Shown one piece after another: positions 13,320 through 23,886 of a stretch of DNA of 64,000 nucleotides. This DNA is from Guyanagaster necrorhizus (taxonomy: Eukaryota > Basidiomycota > Agaricomycetes > Agaricales > Physalacriaceae): positions 302,283 through 366,282 of the forward strand of contig NW_025064890.1 in assembly GCF_019112545.1 (NCBI RefSeq), given 5' to 3'. The notes beneath the pieces were generated by a model that worked only from the letters and a program-made list of their open reading frames with translations, made no database searches and was not told the origin of the DNA. Position 1 is the stretch's first letter. Every line of letters begins with the position of its first letter. Made by a program: the position numbers and the translations under genes.

Positions 13320-14150
13320 TTTGTTTCCTCTGCCAGCATGCCATCAAATCACTTATCACAGAGATCTCTAGTATCTTAGGCTCCACAGATATCCCTCTCC
13401 ACATTTGAGGATCCTTTCTACATCTTATCCAATGTCTCTTTGATGATAGCCCCACTTGGCCCCAATCTATATCTCACTTTTACCTCAGCCTCATGCCATC
13501 CTTGCCCACACTTACAGGATTGTCTCAATCTCTCACCAATCATGTCTTAAATTGTATCTCTCATATGTGGCACAATGTGTGCATCCATTTAGCTGAGAGG
13601 ATATGGGCAGAGTACAAACAGAGCATATATCTGTCTTCCACCAAAATAAAAGTCAACTGGAAATCTATCTCCTTGCTGTGTAACACTCTCTTGACTTATG
13701 CCTACTGATATAATACTGACAAGCTTCATAATTATCTTTACTTTTGATTAATGAGCCACTGAGGTAGATTAGTTTATACTTATTTACTTGAGCTGTACTA
13801 GCATAGATAGCCAATTTATACTGTTTCACTGTTTCTGTTAAACTTTATCACGTGATGAGATCACATCCACAGTGCACATGCTGCTTTATTTATATGAAAA
13901 AATGGTGATATTCCAACTCGTGCTTGGTCTGACAAAAAATTCTTCACTGTGTTAGGCAGAGATTTCAGAGATCACTCCACCAGAGCTGGAGGAGCAACAT
14001 TCTATGCCTCTCTTGGTTTGTTGGAATCAATCATCTAGGCTCTTGAATGCTGGTCCTCAAAGGCCTGGACCACTTACATTTGAGATAATCCTGCATTACA
14101 AGCTGAATTTCAGCTCGCACATTTACATTACCACTATTCATCATCTTGAA
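13320..14150 (+). pseudogene. Relic of a tyrosine recombinase (Crypton-like)
   Basis: One reading frame runs from about 13,320 to 14,150 with roughly a dozen stop codons. Its C-terminal part keeps the order of landmarks of tyrosine recombinases: HAALF then GDIPTRAW (about 13,880-13,925), the HxxR box as DHSTRAGGAT (about 13,970-14,000), W-S-S-K-A-W, and the nucleophile context TTYI-stop-DNP (about 14,065-14,085), where the stop probably replaces arginine. The pattern HSxRAGGAT followed by YIRxNP is known to me from recombinase-like genes repeated in mushroom genomes (Crypton-type or DIRS-type). The upstream part (with LAERIWAEYKQSIYL) is unassigned. No terminal repeats were found, so the element type is open. 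Confidence 0.6.
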
Positions 14151-14418
14151 CATTTCTCTCGTGGCCCGTTCATATCTTTTCGAACCACTTCCACCTAAAG
14201 CAATATAGCCGTTCGCGTACCACAACAGATTGACGGGCTTGGAACTATTCTAAGCCTGCCTTTATAGCTACTTGTCGTCGAGTGAACTGCAGAGGTGACA
14301 CAGCCACTGCACAAGCTACAGTGTCAAGTCCATGAATGTATTGCAAATGAGTCATCTAATTACTATCTAAAAGCACAAAGAAAGCACAATAAAAGAAAAC
14401 TTCTCAATCCACCATCAC
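14151..14418. other. Transposon/host boundary and downstream region of ACLY
   Basis: Around 14,190-14,210 the base composition changes from CpG-poor to CpG-containing, which marks the return to host sequence. No gene is seen here. It should contain the 3' untranslated region and polyadenylation region of the ATP-citrate lyase gene, but no clear signal was picked out. Confidence 0.5.
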
Positions 14419-17400
14419 TCACTGCATCCTGCCTAGTACCCGCGGTTGGTTCACATCTGCCATATTAATAAAGATATCATCTGCAGGGTGTCGGTATAGC
14501 GGTGCCCTCAGTCTCTTCTGGTCGAGATGATGTCCAATGAATCCGATACTTCTACCAAGCACGAACAGACCGTTCAATGTACCGATCTTCAATGCAAATC
14601 ATTATTAGTCTATATTCCCGAATAGGTATCAGGCCCTTACCTTGATGTACTCATCTGCCTCTTCCGGTGTGAATGCACCACTATCCCTCAATAGGTCAAC
14701 AAAGCAAACAGCAATACATCCATCCACGTTCAAAATCAAGGTGTCCTTCTTACTCGTCGTGACCTTCTCTACGGCAAGAGCATAGTCGAGCAATGAGTGG
14801 CTAGGGAAATTTTTGCGAACATACTCCTTGACAAGCTCAACACGCAAATCAGGGTTGTTGACACTCTTGATCTTGTGTCCAATACCCGAGACTAAACCCG
14901 ACATCAGCGCTCTATCAGATTCTCTAAAAACAAAAACTCACTAAGCTTGTTTGCCTTCCTTGAGTTGTCAACAAACTCCCGCGGCGTCAAACCTGTATCC
15001 CGCGCGTTGCTGAACATGGCAGCAGCTTCATCGAGGGCACCACCGAACCGGCTACCGATCGTCAGCAGACCAGATGCCAAGGACGAGATCAAGTCCTTGC
15101 CCGCTCGCGACGCGACAATAGTGTTCATAGCCCCAGACACGGCCGGTCCATGATCCGCAGTGAGCATGAGGACCATCTCGATGAACTTGGTCGCCCAAGG
15201 CGGCAAGCGCCTCTTGAACCACAACAAACTGACAACACCACCAAGCCCGATATCCTCTTTGAAGACATCGCTGATTCTCATACCAGCATACAACAGCTCC
15301 TGGCCCCGCTCGTCGGAGATCGTCGAGATGAATGCAGCAGGTTTTCGGATCAAGCCCAACTCCTGGGCCCACTTGTAGTCCATCGGAATAACAGGCGGGT
15401 CCCTCTCGGGCTTGGGAACAACAACGCCCTTTGCGACGAGCGCATCATACGTCTCCCGCAGGACAGCGGGCAACTCTTCAAAGGTATCAGGAACGACGAA
15501 CCCAGCTTCCCTCATCGCGCGGTTCTTGGCATCGGCAGTCTCGAGGTCTGAGTTGGCCATACTTCCGGCGTGACCGAATTGTACTTCGGTGGTAAACATC
15601 TTGGCGCAGGTACCAATGGCCCATGCAACGACAGGTTTCTTGATCTGCCCGTTCTTGACGGCCTCGATCACGCGGTACTCTTCCACACCACCAACTTCAC
15701 CGAGAAGGACGAGCATCTTGCACTCAGGATCAGCCTCATAGCGGAGGAGATGGTCGATGAAGGTGGTTCCGGGGTACCGGTCACCACCTATAGCGATACC
15801 CTCATATGTGCCGTTCGTCGTAAAGGAAAGAATGTTGTTCAGCTCGTTGGACATACCACCCGACTTGGAGACATAACCAACCGAGCCAGCACGGTAGAGT
15901 TTGGATGCAATGATGTTGTCCATCATACCACCCGAGTTTCCGATTCTGAAGCAGCCAGGCTTGATACCTCCAACAGTGGCGGGTCCAATAATTAGCACGT
16001 TACGCTGCTTGGCTTCCCAGAGAATTTCACGGGCATGTCTCTCAGGAACGCCCTCAGCAATGAGCGCTATGCTGCGAATGCCGGTGTAACCGCCCTTGAG
16101 AATCTCCATGGTGCTGCCGAGCACGGATCGGCTACTGGCAAAGTTGACGACAACATCGACGTCAGGATGCTTGGCAACGGCCTCACCAATACTCGTGTAA
16201 ACAGGTAGGAGGGTTTCCTTGGTACCCCAGTAGAACTTTTGGATGTGGTGACCACCGAAGGGATAGATCATTGCAGCAACACTGGGCGTGGAGCGGCCGC
16301 ACGAGTAATCAAAGTCAAGCATGCCCTGGATAGCACGGGGCTGGAGACCATAGACGAAACTCCTCGTGTGCTCATCAAATGGCCTGTAGCTAGGTCGGGA
16401 AGTGGGAGAGCTGGTGTCAAAGTGGACGATTTGGTCATCAGGTTGGGTGCGCTCGCCAGATGGGTGGATGGTGCCGATTGCAGAGGGTTCGGACGTGACG
16501 GTACCAGAAACAACGTGAGGAGGAGTACCAGGGGCAGTTGCAGGAACGCTCTTTGGTGAGTGTGTTTTCGCAATGATGCCGAGAGCAAGAGGAACGATCT
16601 CTGTGATGTGGGTCTCGGGACCAAAGACACGGATGGGAACACCAAGGGATTCTCCGAGCAGTCTCATTGCCTTGAGACCTTCCTGTGCGGAATTGAGAAT
16701 GGATCATACCCACGCTGAACGGAGTTGGACGTACCTGGTAGTTGGGACCGCCACGTCGGACAAAGATCTTGACCCCAGAGTTGATGAGTTGTTGCTTGTA
16801 CTCCTTCAGAGCACGAATGATACCCTTGAACGTTGCAACGACATTGGTGAAGTTGGCGATACCACCGCCGATGATTAGAATCTTGCCTTCAGGCCGAGGG
16901 GTACCACGAGTGATCAAATCGACTGTGAAACGCATTAAGCAGGCAATAAGCCGATTCCGATGATCGAAACTCACCAAGGGTTTTGGCATATTCGTAGGTC
17001 TGGCCCTCGGTAGGAGCACCAGAGTATTCCCCATAGTTGGCAAGTTCATGTGCAAACCCACAAGCGGCGATGGCATCACTGTAGACGACACTGGCACCAC
17101 CACCTGCAACCATGGTCCAGACGCGACCCTCGGGGTTGAGGACGGTGAGTTTGAGGGATGCACCGGTAGAGGCATCAAGCTTCTGGATGTATGCTTCCTC
17201 TTTAGTGAGAGAGCGACCGAACGGCGCGGGAAAGATCATAGGGGGTCCACGGTCAGCAGTGACCTTGCCGCCCTTTTGCACGACGGCAGCGCCGTCGTAA
17301 ACGCTGAGGTCACGAGCAATAGCCCACTTTTGTCCGCAAATGCTCTCTGCTGTCTGATCGAGTTTGGCGGCCATGTCCAAGTAGTGTATTTCGACATTTC

Positions 17401-18211
17401 CGCTCTTGCTCTCCGACGGACCGAGACAGATAAGAGGGTTGATCTCGAGGTATGCAAAGTGAAGGTCGACGTATACCGAGTACAGACGAATGAGGAAATC
17501 GACGAGGGCACTCTTTTTCTCTGCAGGGACGTGGGTAAGGAGAGTGGCGGCAATGGTCTCTTTTGAAGGGAAAGTGTTGGGTTCGGCAGACGTAGGGACT
17601 GGAATGTCGAGTTTGAGGGCCTTTGCGTCAACATCGCCGACATCGACACCACCTTCGTGGGTAAAGAGGATGCTGTCGCCTTCACGGGATGAGTTTATGC
17701 AGACATAGTATTCAGTGTTGGAGGGGTGGGGAAGGAATGGTTCGAGGATGAAAGATACGAGCGGCCCGGAGACGGCTTCGACCTGGGAAATCTTTTAGCA
17801 TACGGGTATATCGATAAGGTAGTGGGCACACCCTTTGAACCTTGCCAGCCCTGTCACCAATCCAGGCCATTGCTTCGTCTATAGTCTTGTTGAGGGCGAG
17901 CAGACCGGCCTTGCCTCGACGCTTGATGAGCTGATCGGGCTTCGCGACGAGCTTGACGCCCGACTCTCTAGTCCAAGCAGGGAGCTCTGCTAAAGGAGTC
18001 GTCTGCTTGGTCTCCTCATCAAAGAGGACCTGAGCGACGCGAGGAAGAGTTGGGGTAGCACTGGTGCCTAGCTGAATGTTAGAGTCGATTGTAGACACAC
18101 GGGTGAGCCAGTATGATAGCAGGAGCTTTGCATCGTATTCGCGAATGGCTACAAGGACGGTGAGGAAGGAAAATGGGGGGGAGAAAGAAAGGACGTACGT
18201 TTAGAGGACAT
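14419..18211 (-). CDS. ATP-citrate synthase (ATP-citrate lyase), fused single-chain form
   Basis: Makes cytosolic acetyl-CoA and oxaloacetate from citrate, CoA and ATP for lipid and sterol synthesis. Seven exons: 18211-18199, 18148-17832, 17782-16975, 16922-16735, 16682-14942, 14891-14641 and 14586-14419. All phases close, giving 1161 residues, usual for the fused enzyme. Order of domains: ATP-grasp half ([15 protein letters not shown] near residue 60-75; [12 protein letters not shown]), CoA-binding/ligase half ([25 protein letters not shown]), the phosphohistidine loop FGHAGSM (His about 813), then the citrate-synthase-like part ([15 protein letters not shown]). A serine/proline-rich loop at about residues 480-540 matches the regulatory insert of the family. 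The first exon codes only four codons plus one base (MSSK). A TATATAAA lies about 45 bp upstream of the ATG. The last exon ends VLGRMQ-stop. Confidence 0.95.
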
Positions 18212-18596
18212 GACAGCAGTGGTTCAATCTTCTTGTTGGCTGATCTGCATTTATATAAATTTTGCCTCTACGCCGGGCCCCCAATTTTCCCACGATCGAG
18301 ACTAGCGTGGATGTCTTGTTCGTTGGTTGATCTCGTACGCCTCTGTTTCGCGACCTTGCAGTCTGATTTATATTATTTTTATTCTGGTGCAGGCTGGTGT
18401 CGAGCAATAAAGCTACTCATCGTCGTACACGGTCCGGGGCATGCGGAGGGATAGAGACAAAGGATCAAAACTGATGTCCGAATGAATGCGGTTTTGTATG
18501 TGGGTGGAACGATTGGGGATGCCCACCCGAGTCCAGTAAATGTGTTAATTATACAATATCCAACATTCACAAATAAAAATACGCGTCATATATCGT

Positions 18597-18630
18597 GTCG
18601 TCGTCGTCGTCGTCGCCATCGCCATCGCCG
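18597..18630. repeat. Trinucleotide microsatellite
   Basis: A run of gtc units followed by gccatc units (tcgtcgtcgtcgtcgtcgcc and onward). It overlaps nothing firm; the small minus-strand ORF ends right beside it. Confidence 0.8.
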
Positions 18631-18843
18631 TCAATTCGTAGTTTCCTTTTCTAATTCGTCGTCATCCTCATAAGGACTGCTCGATGCATTGATCCATTCG
18701 CCCAGCGCCTCTCTCTCCTGCGCGCCGAGCTTGCTCTTCTCCTCTTTGCTTTCGCCTTTCTTGACTGTGCTCGTTTCATTTGCATCCCAGTCCTCTGTAG
18801 GATGGCGGGCCAATGTCGATTGCAATTTCTCGCCTTCTGACAT
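18631..18843 (-). CDS. Small acidic ORF, hypothetical (70 residues)
   Basis: Starts MSEGEKLQSTLARHPTEDW and ends in an acidic tail (YEDDDELEKETTN). It is rich in charged residues with no signal peptide or membrane segment. I do not recognise it. It lies about 420 bp from the start of ATP-citrate lyase on the same strand. Upstream on the same strand (18,776-19,000) there is another open stretch in a different frame, so this could be the last exon of a spliced gene, but no convincing splice was found. Low confidence that it is translated. Confidence 0.3.
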   Translation of the reverse strand: MSEGEKLQSTLARHPTEDWDANETSTVKKGESKEEKSKLGAQEREALGEWINASSSPYEDDDELEKETTN

Positions 18844-18849
18844 AGCACG

Positions 18850-19929
18850 TGTCTGTAATATTCAATATCAGCTCTAACAATACTTCGTGTTCCCTGAGGC
18901 GTACCACTGAGTGACGAGTCTGAGATAACCCTGCGTAATCCGTGTAAATGTTTCCCAAGATAGGAAACGTACCAGGCAGGCTGTCCTGACAACAAAGCAA
19001 ATTGCTACAGACAAGGAGAATGCAATCTCAGACAGTCCGATGTGGTCGTCCAAGACAAAGAGTCCAGTTCGGAGATTGCCAAATCCGTTTCGCGTGACCG
19101 TGAGACAACCCTTGCGCCGCCTACTAGTGGTAGCACCGTTCTCTCTCAGACGGAACGTATCCCTTGTCTACTAGGGATCTTACCAACACAGTCTGGGCCT
19201 TGGGGAGCAAAATCCGTCCAACTTGCTCTTATGGTTTTCCGTCGCTGAGGATGATTGGCTCATCAACGGCACACCGCACTCTCTTCTTCTAACGATATGC
19301 ATCTAACATGGATTTCATCGTACAACAGCAAACCGTAGTACAAGTCGCAATGAATCAAACATCATTAGAGCTACGCATACATCCTATCATCAAAGTGGGC
19401 TTTACTCAAGCAACATGAAACACGGAACATCCAACCAAGTACTTACTTTTCTTGGTAGTTAGGCGTGCTGATGGATGATCGAACCTTGTCGGGGTTATCA
19501 AGATTGCAGATGCTACTCACTGGTAGTGACTCTGTTTCGCTTTGAGAATCCTTACCGGAATATCAACTTACTGGAGGATGAAATTTGATCGTTGACATAA
19601 AGGCGTGCGAGCATATTCACACGGAGGAAGAATCAAGGCATACGTCAGCAAACCACGACTCACCCCATTGGATATCAGATACGTCGCATTTGGGAGGAAA
19701 GCTTCGCTCGAACGTTGAGGACCTCCTGATATGTCCTCCAGTGCCCCATGCTGACCTTACTTCAAGCAGGATGTATTTTTTTCCTTGACCATAGTCGTCA
19801 CAACGCACAAAGCCAAGCTCTCAAACGCCCTCTTTAGATCGACTCAAGGATTCGGGCAGGAAATTAGGTGTACGAGAAGACAAATAAATGTGCTAAGAGC
19901 CTCTCGTAACGCAAATCTAGGCGCTAAAG
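18850..19929. other. Intergenic host DNA, no gene identified
   Basis: Short open frames occur on both strands (for example 19,585-19,788 plus and 19,617-19,808 minus), but none shows a known domain, a believable exon chain or a signal peptide. CpG content is host-like. Confidence 0.4.
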
Positions 19930-20232
19930 CGAGGCACCGTAGCTAGGATTTGCAGAGCAGTCACCGGCAAGACTCCATCAGCAACCAGCAGCGCAACAAC
20001 TTCCTGGCATCACTCTTGCCAGGTCCGGAGCTTTGGCACAGTAGGAGTCTTACTCGAAACGAGCTTTCCGGCGATCAGAAGAACCACGAAACACAAGAAA
20101 AACAACGTACAGGAGCACTCGCGCTCCTAAGACTCCTTCATGGCGGAGGAACAGTCTTGATCAACTTCTCCAAAGGACACGACGACTCGCTCGTATGCTT
20201 CAGTCCTTCTAACCACTCTTATGTTCAGGTAT
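19930..20232 (-). pseudogene. Host gene, 3' half, split by the copia insertion
   Basis: Read on the minus strand from 20,237 this continues without a frame change from 39,766: DPD joined to AYLNIRVVRRTEAYERVV and on to SFGEVDQDC. A later part on the same strand, WQE-stop-CQEVVALLVADGVLP (about 19,955-20,010), looks like the C-terminal end of the same protein. Such an end (Cys/Trp then VxxLVxxGVLP) resembles a family of small fungal proteins of unknown function whose core reads HWAYFVP. In-frame stops are present, so it is a pseudogene now. The assignment to a family is from memory of similar proteins and is weak; the frame continuity is seen directly. Confidence 0.5.
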
Positions 20233-20237
20233 GCATC
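20233..20237. repeat. Target-site duplication of the copia element (left)
   Basis: gcatc directly before the 5' LTR; the same five bases follow the 3' LTR at 39761-39765. Confidence 0.9.
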
Positions 20238-20440
20238 TGTTGCGGGATGACACAAGTACCTGATGTCAACCTTATATAAGAATAGACAGTTTTGTCCTGA
20301 GTCGATGGTCAACTGTCTTTAAGCAATTGACCATCGTACTCAGGTGAGTAGTAGTCATACGTACCAACTGCCTTTAAGCAATTGACTATCGTACTCAGCC
20401 TGGCCGTTATTCACTGTGCAAAAATAACCTGCCTGCAACA
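20238..20440 (+). repeat. 5' LTR of copia element (with 55-bp internal duplication)
   Basis: 203 bp, against 148 bp for the 3' LTR. The extra 55 bp is a second copy of the segment ending aagcaattgactatcgtac. The segment 20297-20341 can fold back: ctgagt-cgatggtcaa pairs with ttgaccatcg-t-actcag with one bulged base. Confidence 0.88.
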
Positions 20441-20454
20441 GGTCATGGGCCCTG
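20441..20454 (+). other. Primer-binding site, initiator tRNA-Met anticodon-arm type
   Basis: ggtcatgggccctg follows the LTR directly. The reverse complement of the anticodon stem-loop of eukaryotic initiator tRNA-Met is ggttatgagccctg, so 12 of 14 bases agree and both differences are transitions. This is the half-tRNA priming mode known from Drosophila copia. Confidence 0.65.
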
Positions 20455-20551
20455 TGTTTTAAGGTCTATTTCATTTTTTTTCATCTTTGCATCTTGCTTG
20501 TGCCCTGCTATCTCTCTATCAGTCACTTCACTACTGAAACAATATCACCAC

Positions 20552-22916
20552 ATACATCATACCATCCTTTGACACAATCAAAAAGGGCTTTGACAACCTA
20601 AATGCCTCCAATTATGGCAAGTGGGAAGAAAACATGTCAGCCCTACTCAAAACTTGCCATGAGTACCTTATCACCATTGGCCATGACTCTGAACCAGAGT
20701 TTGCAGACCCCAAGAAGCCAACATTGTTGGAAATCCTCAGTGGTGCACAGGATAGACTCCAGGCTGGTAAGACCAGAAAGAATGAACTCCTTATTCTACA
20801 GCTCCTACAGAGCTCATATTTATACTCTCCAGGCTTGTATCTAGAATTTACTACAACTTTCTCTTGAGCTTGAGCTTACTCATCAGCTCTCAGCATGATG
20901 CCGGATTGCTCTTTCTAGAACTTTTCAGCAAAATCTCAACACTCCCCTTCAATATAGCATCCTGCTGCAATATTCCAGAATATCCCAATATATCCTAAAA
21001 TGTTCCAATACCCCAATATACCTCAAGTCTCCCCTTGAAAATTGAAATAGTCTGAAAATTCCCAATTATATCCCAAGACTTGTGATCATTTCCTATCCTC
21101 ACCCATGCTGCAGGAGCCCCAAATGCTACTTACAGCCAGCTGATCCCAATATCAAGCTAGCCAGACTCAGTCTAAACCACAGCAGAAACACATTCCTACC
21201 AAGGGGCTTAAGAGAATCCACAAAAATATAACCAATTTTCCACCAAAGTTGCCTCAAAAAGCATATTCTCTTTCTTCATTATTGCTCTGCACAATGTTTG
21301 CAGTGTTGGCACTGTCATTCCATTTTGTGTGACAATCACAACTAATATGGCCAGTCTTGCCACATGTGTAATATCTGATGTTCTGCTTCAGACTGCTTAA
21401 TCTCTTTGATCATGGGATCAGAGCCATTGCACTAGATGCACTGCCCCTTCTTCTTTCTTCATCAATCAGAGCATTTGTCATGCTACTCATAGTAGATAAT
21501 GAATAAGAGCAAATTAAGAAGTCGAGATATCATAATCAGAATCTAATCATGATGCCAGATTGCTCTTTCTAGAACTTTCCAGCAAAATCCCAACAAACAT
21601 ACTAGGAGAAGAAGGACTGAAAAGACTGGAAGGAGACTCAGATATCAGCTGCTGATATAATCTATCTCTACCTTGATAAATCCTAGAAGGTTCATATCAA
21701 GAGCTGCCTTGATGATCCAGAGAGAATGTAGGACACATTAAAGGCACACCATCAGCAAAGAAAACCAGCAACTCAATTTGTAGTCTATAACAGCTTCTTC
21801 AATCTCAAGAAGGAGACAGAAGAGTCACTTTCAGCCCTTGCCAGTTGGGGCACTCAAATCATGAGTTGTATCCATGCTTTGCACTCTGTGCATTTTAGTC
21901 TCCAGCAGTTAAAAAAAGAGCTTCTTGTTATGGCCCTGATTCATACACTCTCTCAGCCTGAATTTAGAAACTTTGTCATATCACTATTCCTTCTCTCTGA
22001 TAAGCTCACTCTCAAAGGACTCCACACTGCATTTTACAATAAAGAAAACAATCAGAAGCTGCATACTAGTGATCCAGCAGTCTCTATTGCTCTTAAAGCT
22101 ACACCTTTCCATTCAGCCATGAATCCAGCTACCAACGCTGCTGCAAAATGTGGATGGTACCTTTATGAGAATCATGCAGAGGAAGAGTGTATAACCAAGA
22201 AGCTCTCACTTAAATGAGACCATAAATATGCTGCTGACTGTACTGCTGGGAAGCATCATCACAAGAGGGCTGAAAAGAAGGATTCAGAAGCTGCTAACTC
22301 TGCAGAGACAAAGGAGAAGACTGCTAGCCAAGCAAGTACTGATTTATCATCATCTGCCATGTCTCATTGGAATACCAATACAGGTGCTTCTCATTATATG
22401 ACCCCTCACCAACAATAGTTCTAACTCTATGCTCTACATGTTATTTTTATTCATCTTGCAGACAATTCAGTCATCCATTCAGCAGAGATTGGATCAGTAG
22501 TACTAGAGCCAGAAATTCAGAGGGAGAAAGGCTCAGTGGTGGAACTTTTTGACATACTACATGTACCAGTATTGAAAAGTAATCTCTTATCACTCTATCA
22601 TCTCACATGAGAAAAGGGATTCAAGATCTCAATTGCTGAATCAGATATCACTTTCAGCCAGAGTGAAAAGGTTTGATTCACTTCAACTGTAAATGAGAGC
22701 AATATCAGCTATGTCAATGTTACCACATATTCATTCTCAAAATTGGCCACTATTATTGCAAACTCAAGCTTCACAAGTATCTGCCAGATAGATAACACAC
22801 TTTGGCATAGATGTTGCTGTCATTGAAATATAGACACTATATAGCACATGCATACAAAGCAGCTAGTAACTGAAATGAAGTGAGAGTCAGATCTCTCAAC
22901 TGATCCTATCTGCATA
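20552..22916 (+). pseudogene. Copia Gag, protease and integrase N-terminus
   Basis: Gag opens with FDTIKKGFDNLNASNYGKW and ALLKTCHEYL (about 20,560-20,660), continues after the small inserted element (LASWGTQIMSCIHALHS, about 21,840-21,890) and carries a knuckle-like CGWYLYENHAEEEC (about 22,145-22,190). The protease motif is HWNTNTGASHYMTPH (about 22,365-22,410), where the catalytic aspartate is replaced by Asn. The integrase zinc-binding start is TLWHRCCCH (about 22,800-22,830), then KQLVTEMK. Multiple stops. It is interrupted at 22,921 by element A3 and resumes at 36,672. Confidence 0.85.
20896..21595 (-). mobile_element. Small terminal-repeat element with zinc-knuckle sequence, inside copia gag
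   Basis: Direct repeats of 46 bp at 20896-20941 and 21550-21595 differ by only a few bases. On the minus strand each begins tgttgngattttgctg and ends ggcatca, so they have the TG...CA ends of LTRs. Between them, on the minus strand, is a CCHC-like segment YTCGKTGHISCDC (about 21,325-21,370). The copia gag frame is interrupted by this block. No target-site duplication is evident (cagca left, aacat right). It resembles miniature LTR elements that keep only gag sequence (TR-GAG/TRIM type). It is non-autonomous at best. Confidence 0.55.
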
Positions 22917-22921
22917 TCATG
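22917..22921. repeat. Target-site duplication of gypsy A3 (left)
   Basis: tcatg before the 5' LTR of A3; the same five bases occur at 36667-36671 after its 3' LTR. Confidence 0.9.
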
Positions 22922-23391
22922 TGCTATGATTTTCATTCCTTTTCTTCTCTTTTCAACCCCTATTTATGCTTAGTCAGAGTGCCAGAACAAGCACCTGAGA
23001 CCATGAGATGGGAGCTTAGTCATCACAACTGGCCAAGCCTGCTATTGTCTCTCAATGTAACAATGTTGCCTGATGATGCAGTCAGCCTTTTATGTATGGT
23101 AATGATGCCCTAGGACAATGAGCACAAAAGACAGAGGGATACATAATAAGTATGTAGTATTATTAGCAGAGTCCTGTACAATATTTAAGGAGCTCATCCT
23201 CACTGGTAAACTCCAGCTTCAAGCTAAAGTTTATACATTCTCATTCTACTCTTGTGCTAAAATCACACAAAGCCTTGAAGCATAGGGAATCAACATATAA
23301 CACATAAAAGTGGACTCTAATGGAAGGCTCAAATGTGAAGTCATATTAGCTTATCATATGTTAGTTGGTCACATGCAGCTTGAGCCTAACA
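22922..23391 (+). repeat. 5' LTR of gypsy A3
   Basis: 470 bp, begins tgctatgattttcattcc (normal start tgttatg with one change), ends cttgagcctaaca. It is nearly identical to 36197-36666 apart from scattered transitions. Confidence 0.92.
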
Positions 23392-23886
23392 ATTAGCTTA
23401 AAGCTATTACTTTCCTTTCTCAAGCCCAATTGTCCTGAGAAACCGAATGCCTCCAGCAACTACTGCTGACCTTAATTATGACTTCTTTAAGCTAATAGCT
23501 TCCATCATTGGAATGCTGCTCAGACTTCTAGCCATCATCACTCTCTGTCAAGGATGACAATCAGTCACAGCTTGGATAGTCAGGCACTATTAGGCATTCC
23601 AATAGATCTGTACCATCCTCTAAAATATAACCTCTGACCTACTATTTCATGACATTTCCGCCTCTGTCAGAACATCCTTCCAGCTGCAGGGACAATCTGT
23701 ATCTGAAGCCAGACCTAACAGCCTGAATTTAGGGAGCTCTCAAGAAGAGGAGAGACCCTGATACCTCTCTCAATGACACAGTAGAAATCGCCACCCTGCT
23801 CTCACAGAATTCTGAAACCCATAGACCACGAACATTATCCAGGAGCCCAAGGAGGTCCCCAATGATGACCATTTGAACCATCTCAC
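23392..23886 (+). pseudogene. Leader and gag start of gypsy A3 (left of nested B)
   Basis: Starts with attagcttaaagctatt after the LTR; no standard tRNA primer site was recognised. Gag probably begins near 23,449 (MPPATTADLNYDFFKL). It is interrupted at 23,886 by the B element, and the frame region continues at 29,464. Stops are present. Confidence 0.65.
23882..23886. repeat. Target-site duplication of gypsy B (left)
   Basis: ctcac before the B LTR; repeated at 29459-29463 after the other LTR. Confidence 0.9.

Noticed and set aside
13848..13880. Palindromic tcacgtgatgagatcacat
   Set aside because: It lies inside the recombinase relic and its symmetry is broken by later mutations; no promoter context.
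15052..16645. Additional minus-strand frames of over 100 codons within the lyase gene
   Set aside because: They are alternate frames of the same exons and encode low-complexity sequence.
14947..17708. Long plus-strand open frames opposite ATP-citrate lyase (for example 15,150-15,551 and 17,048-17,566)
   Set aside because: They are antisense shadows of a well-supported, GC-rich coding gene and show no domains.
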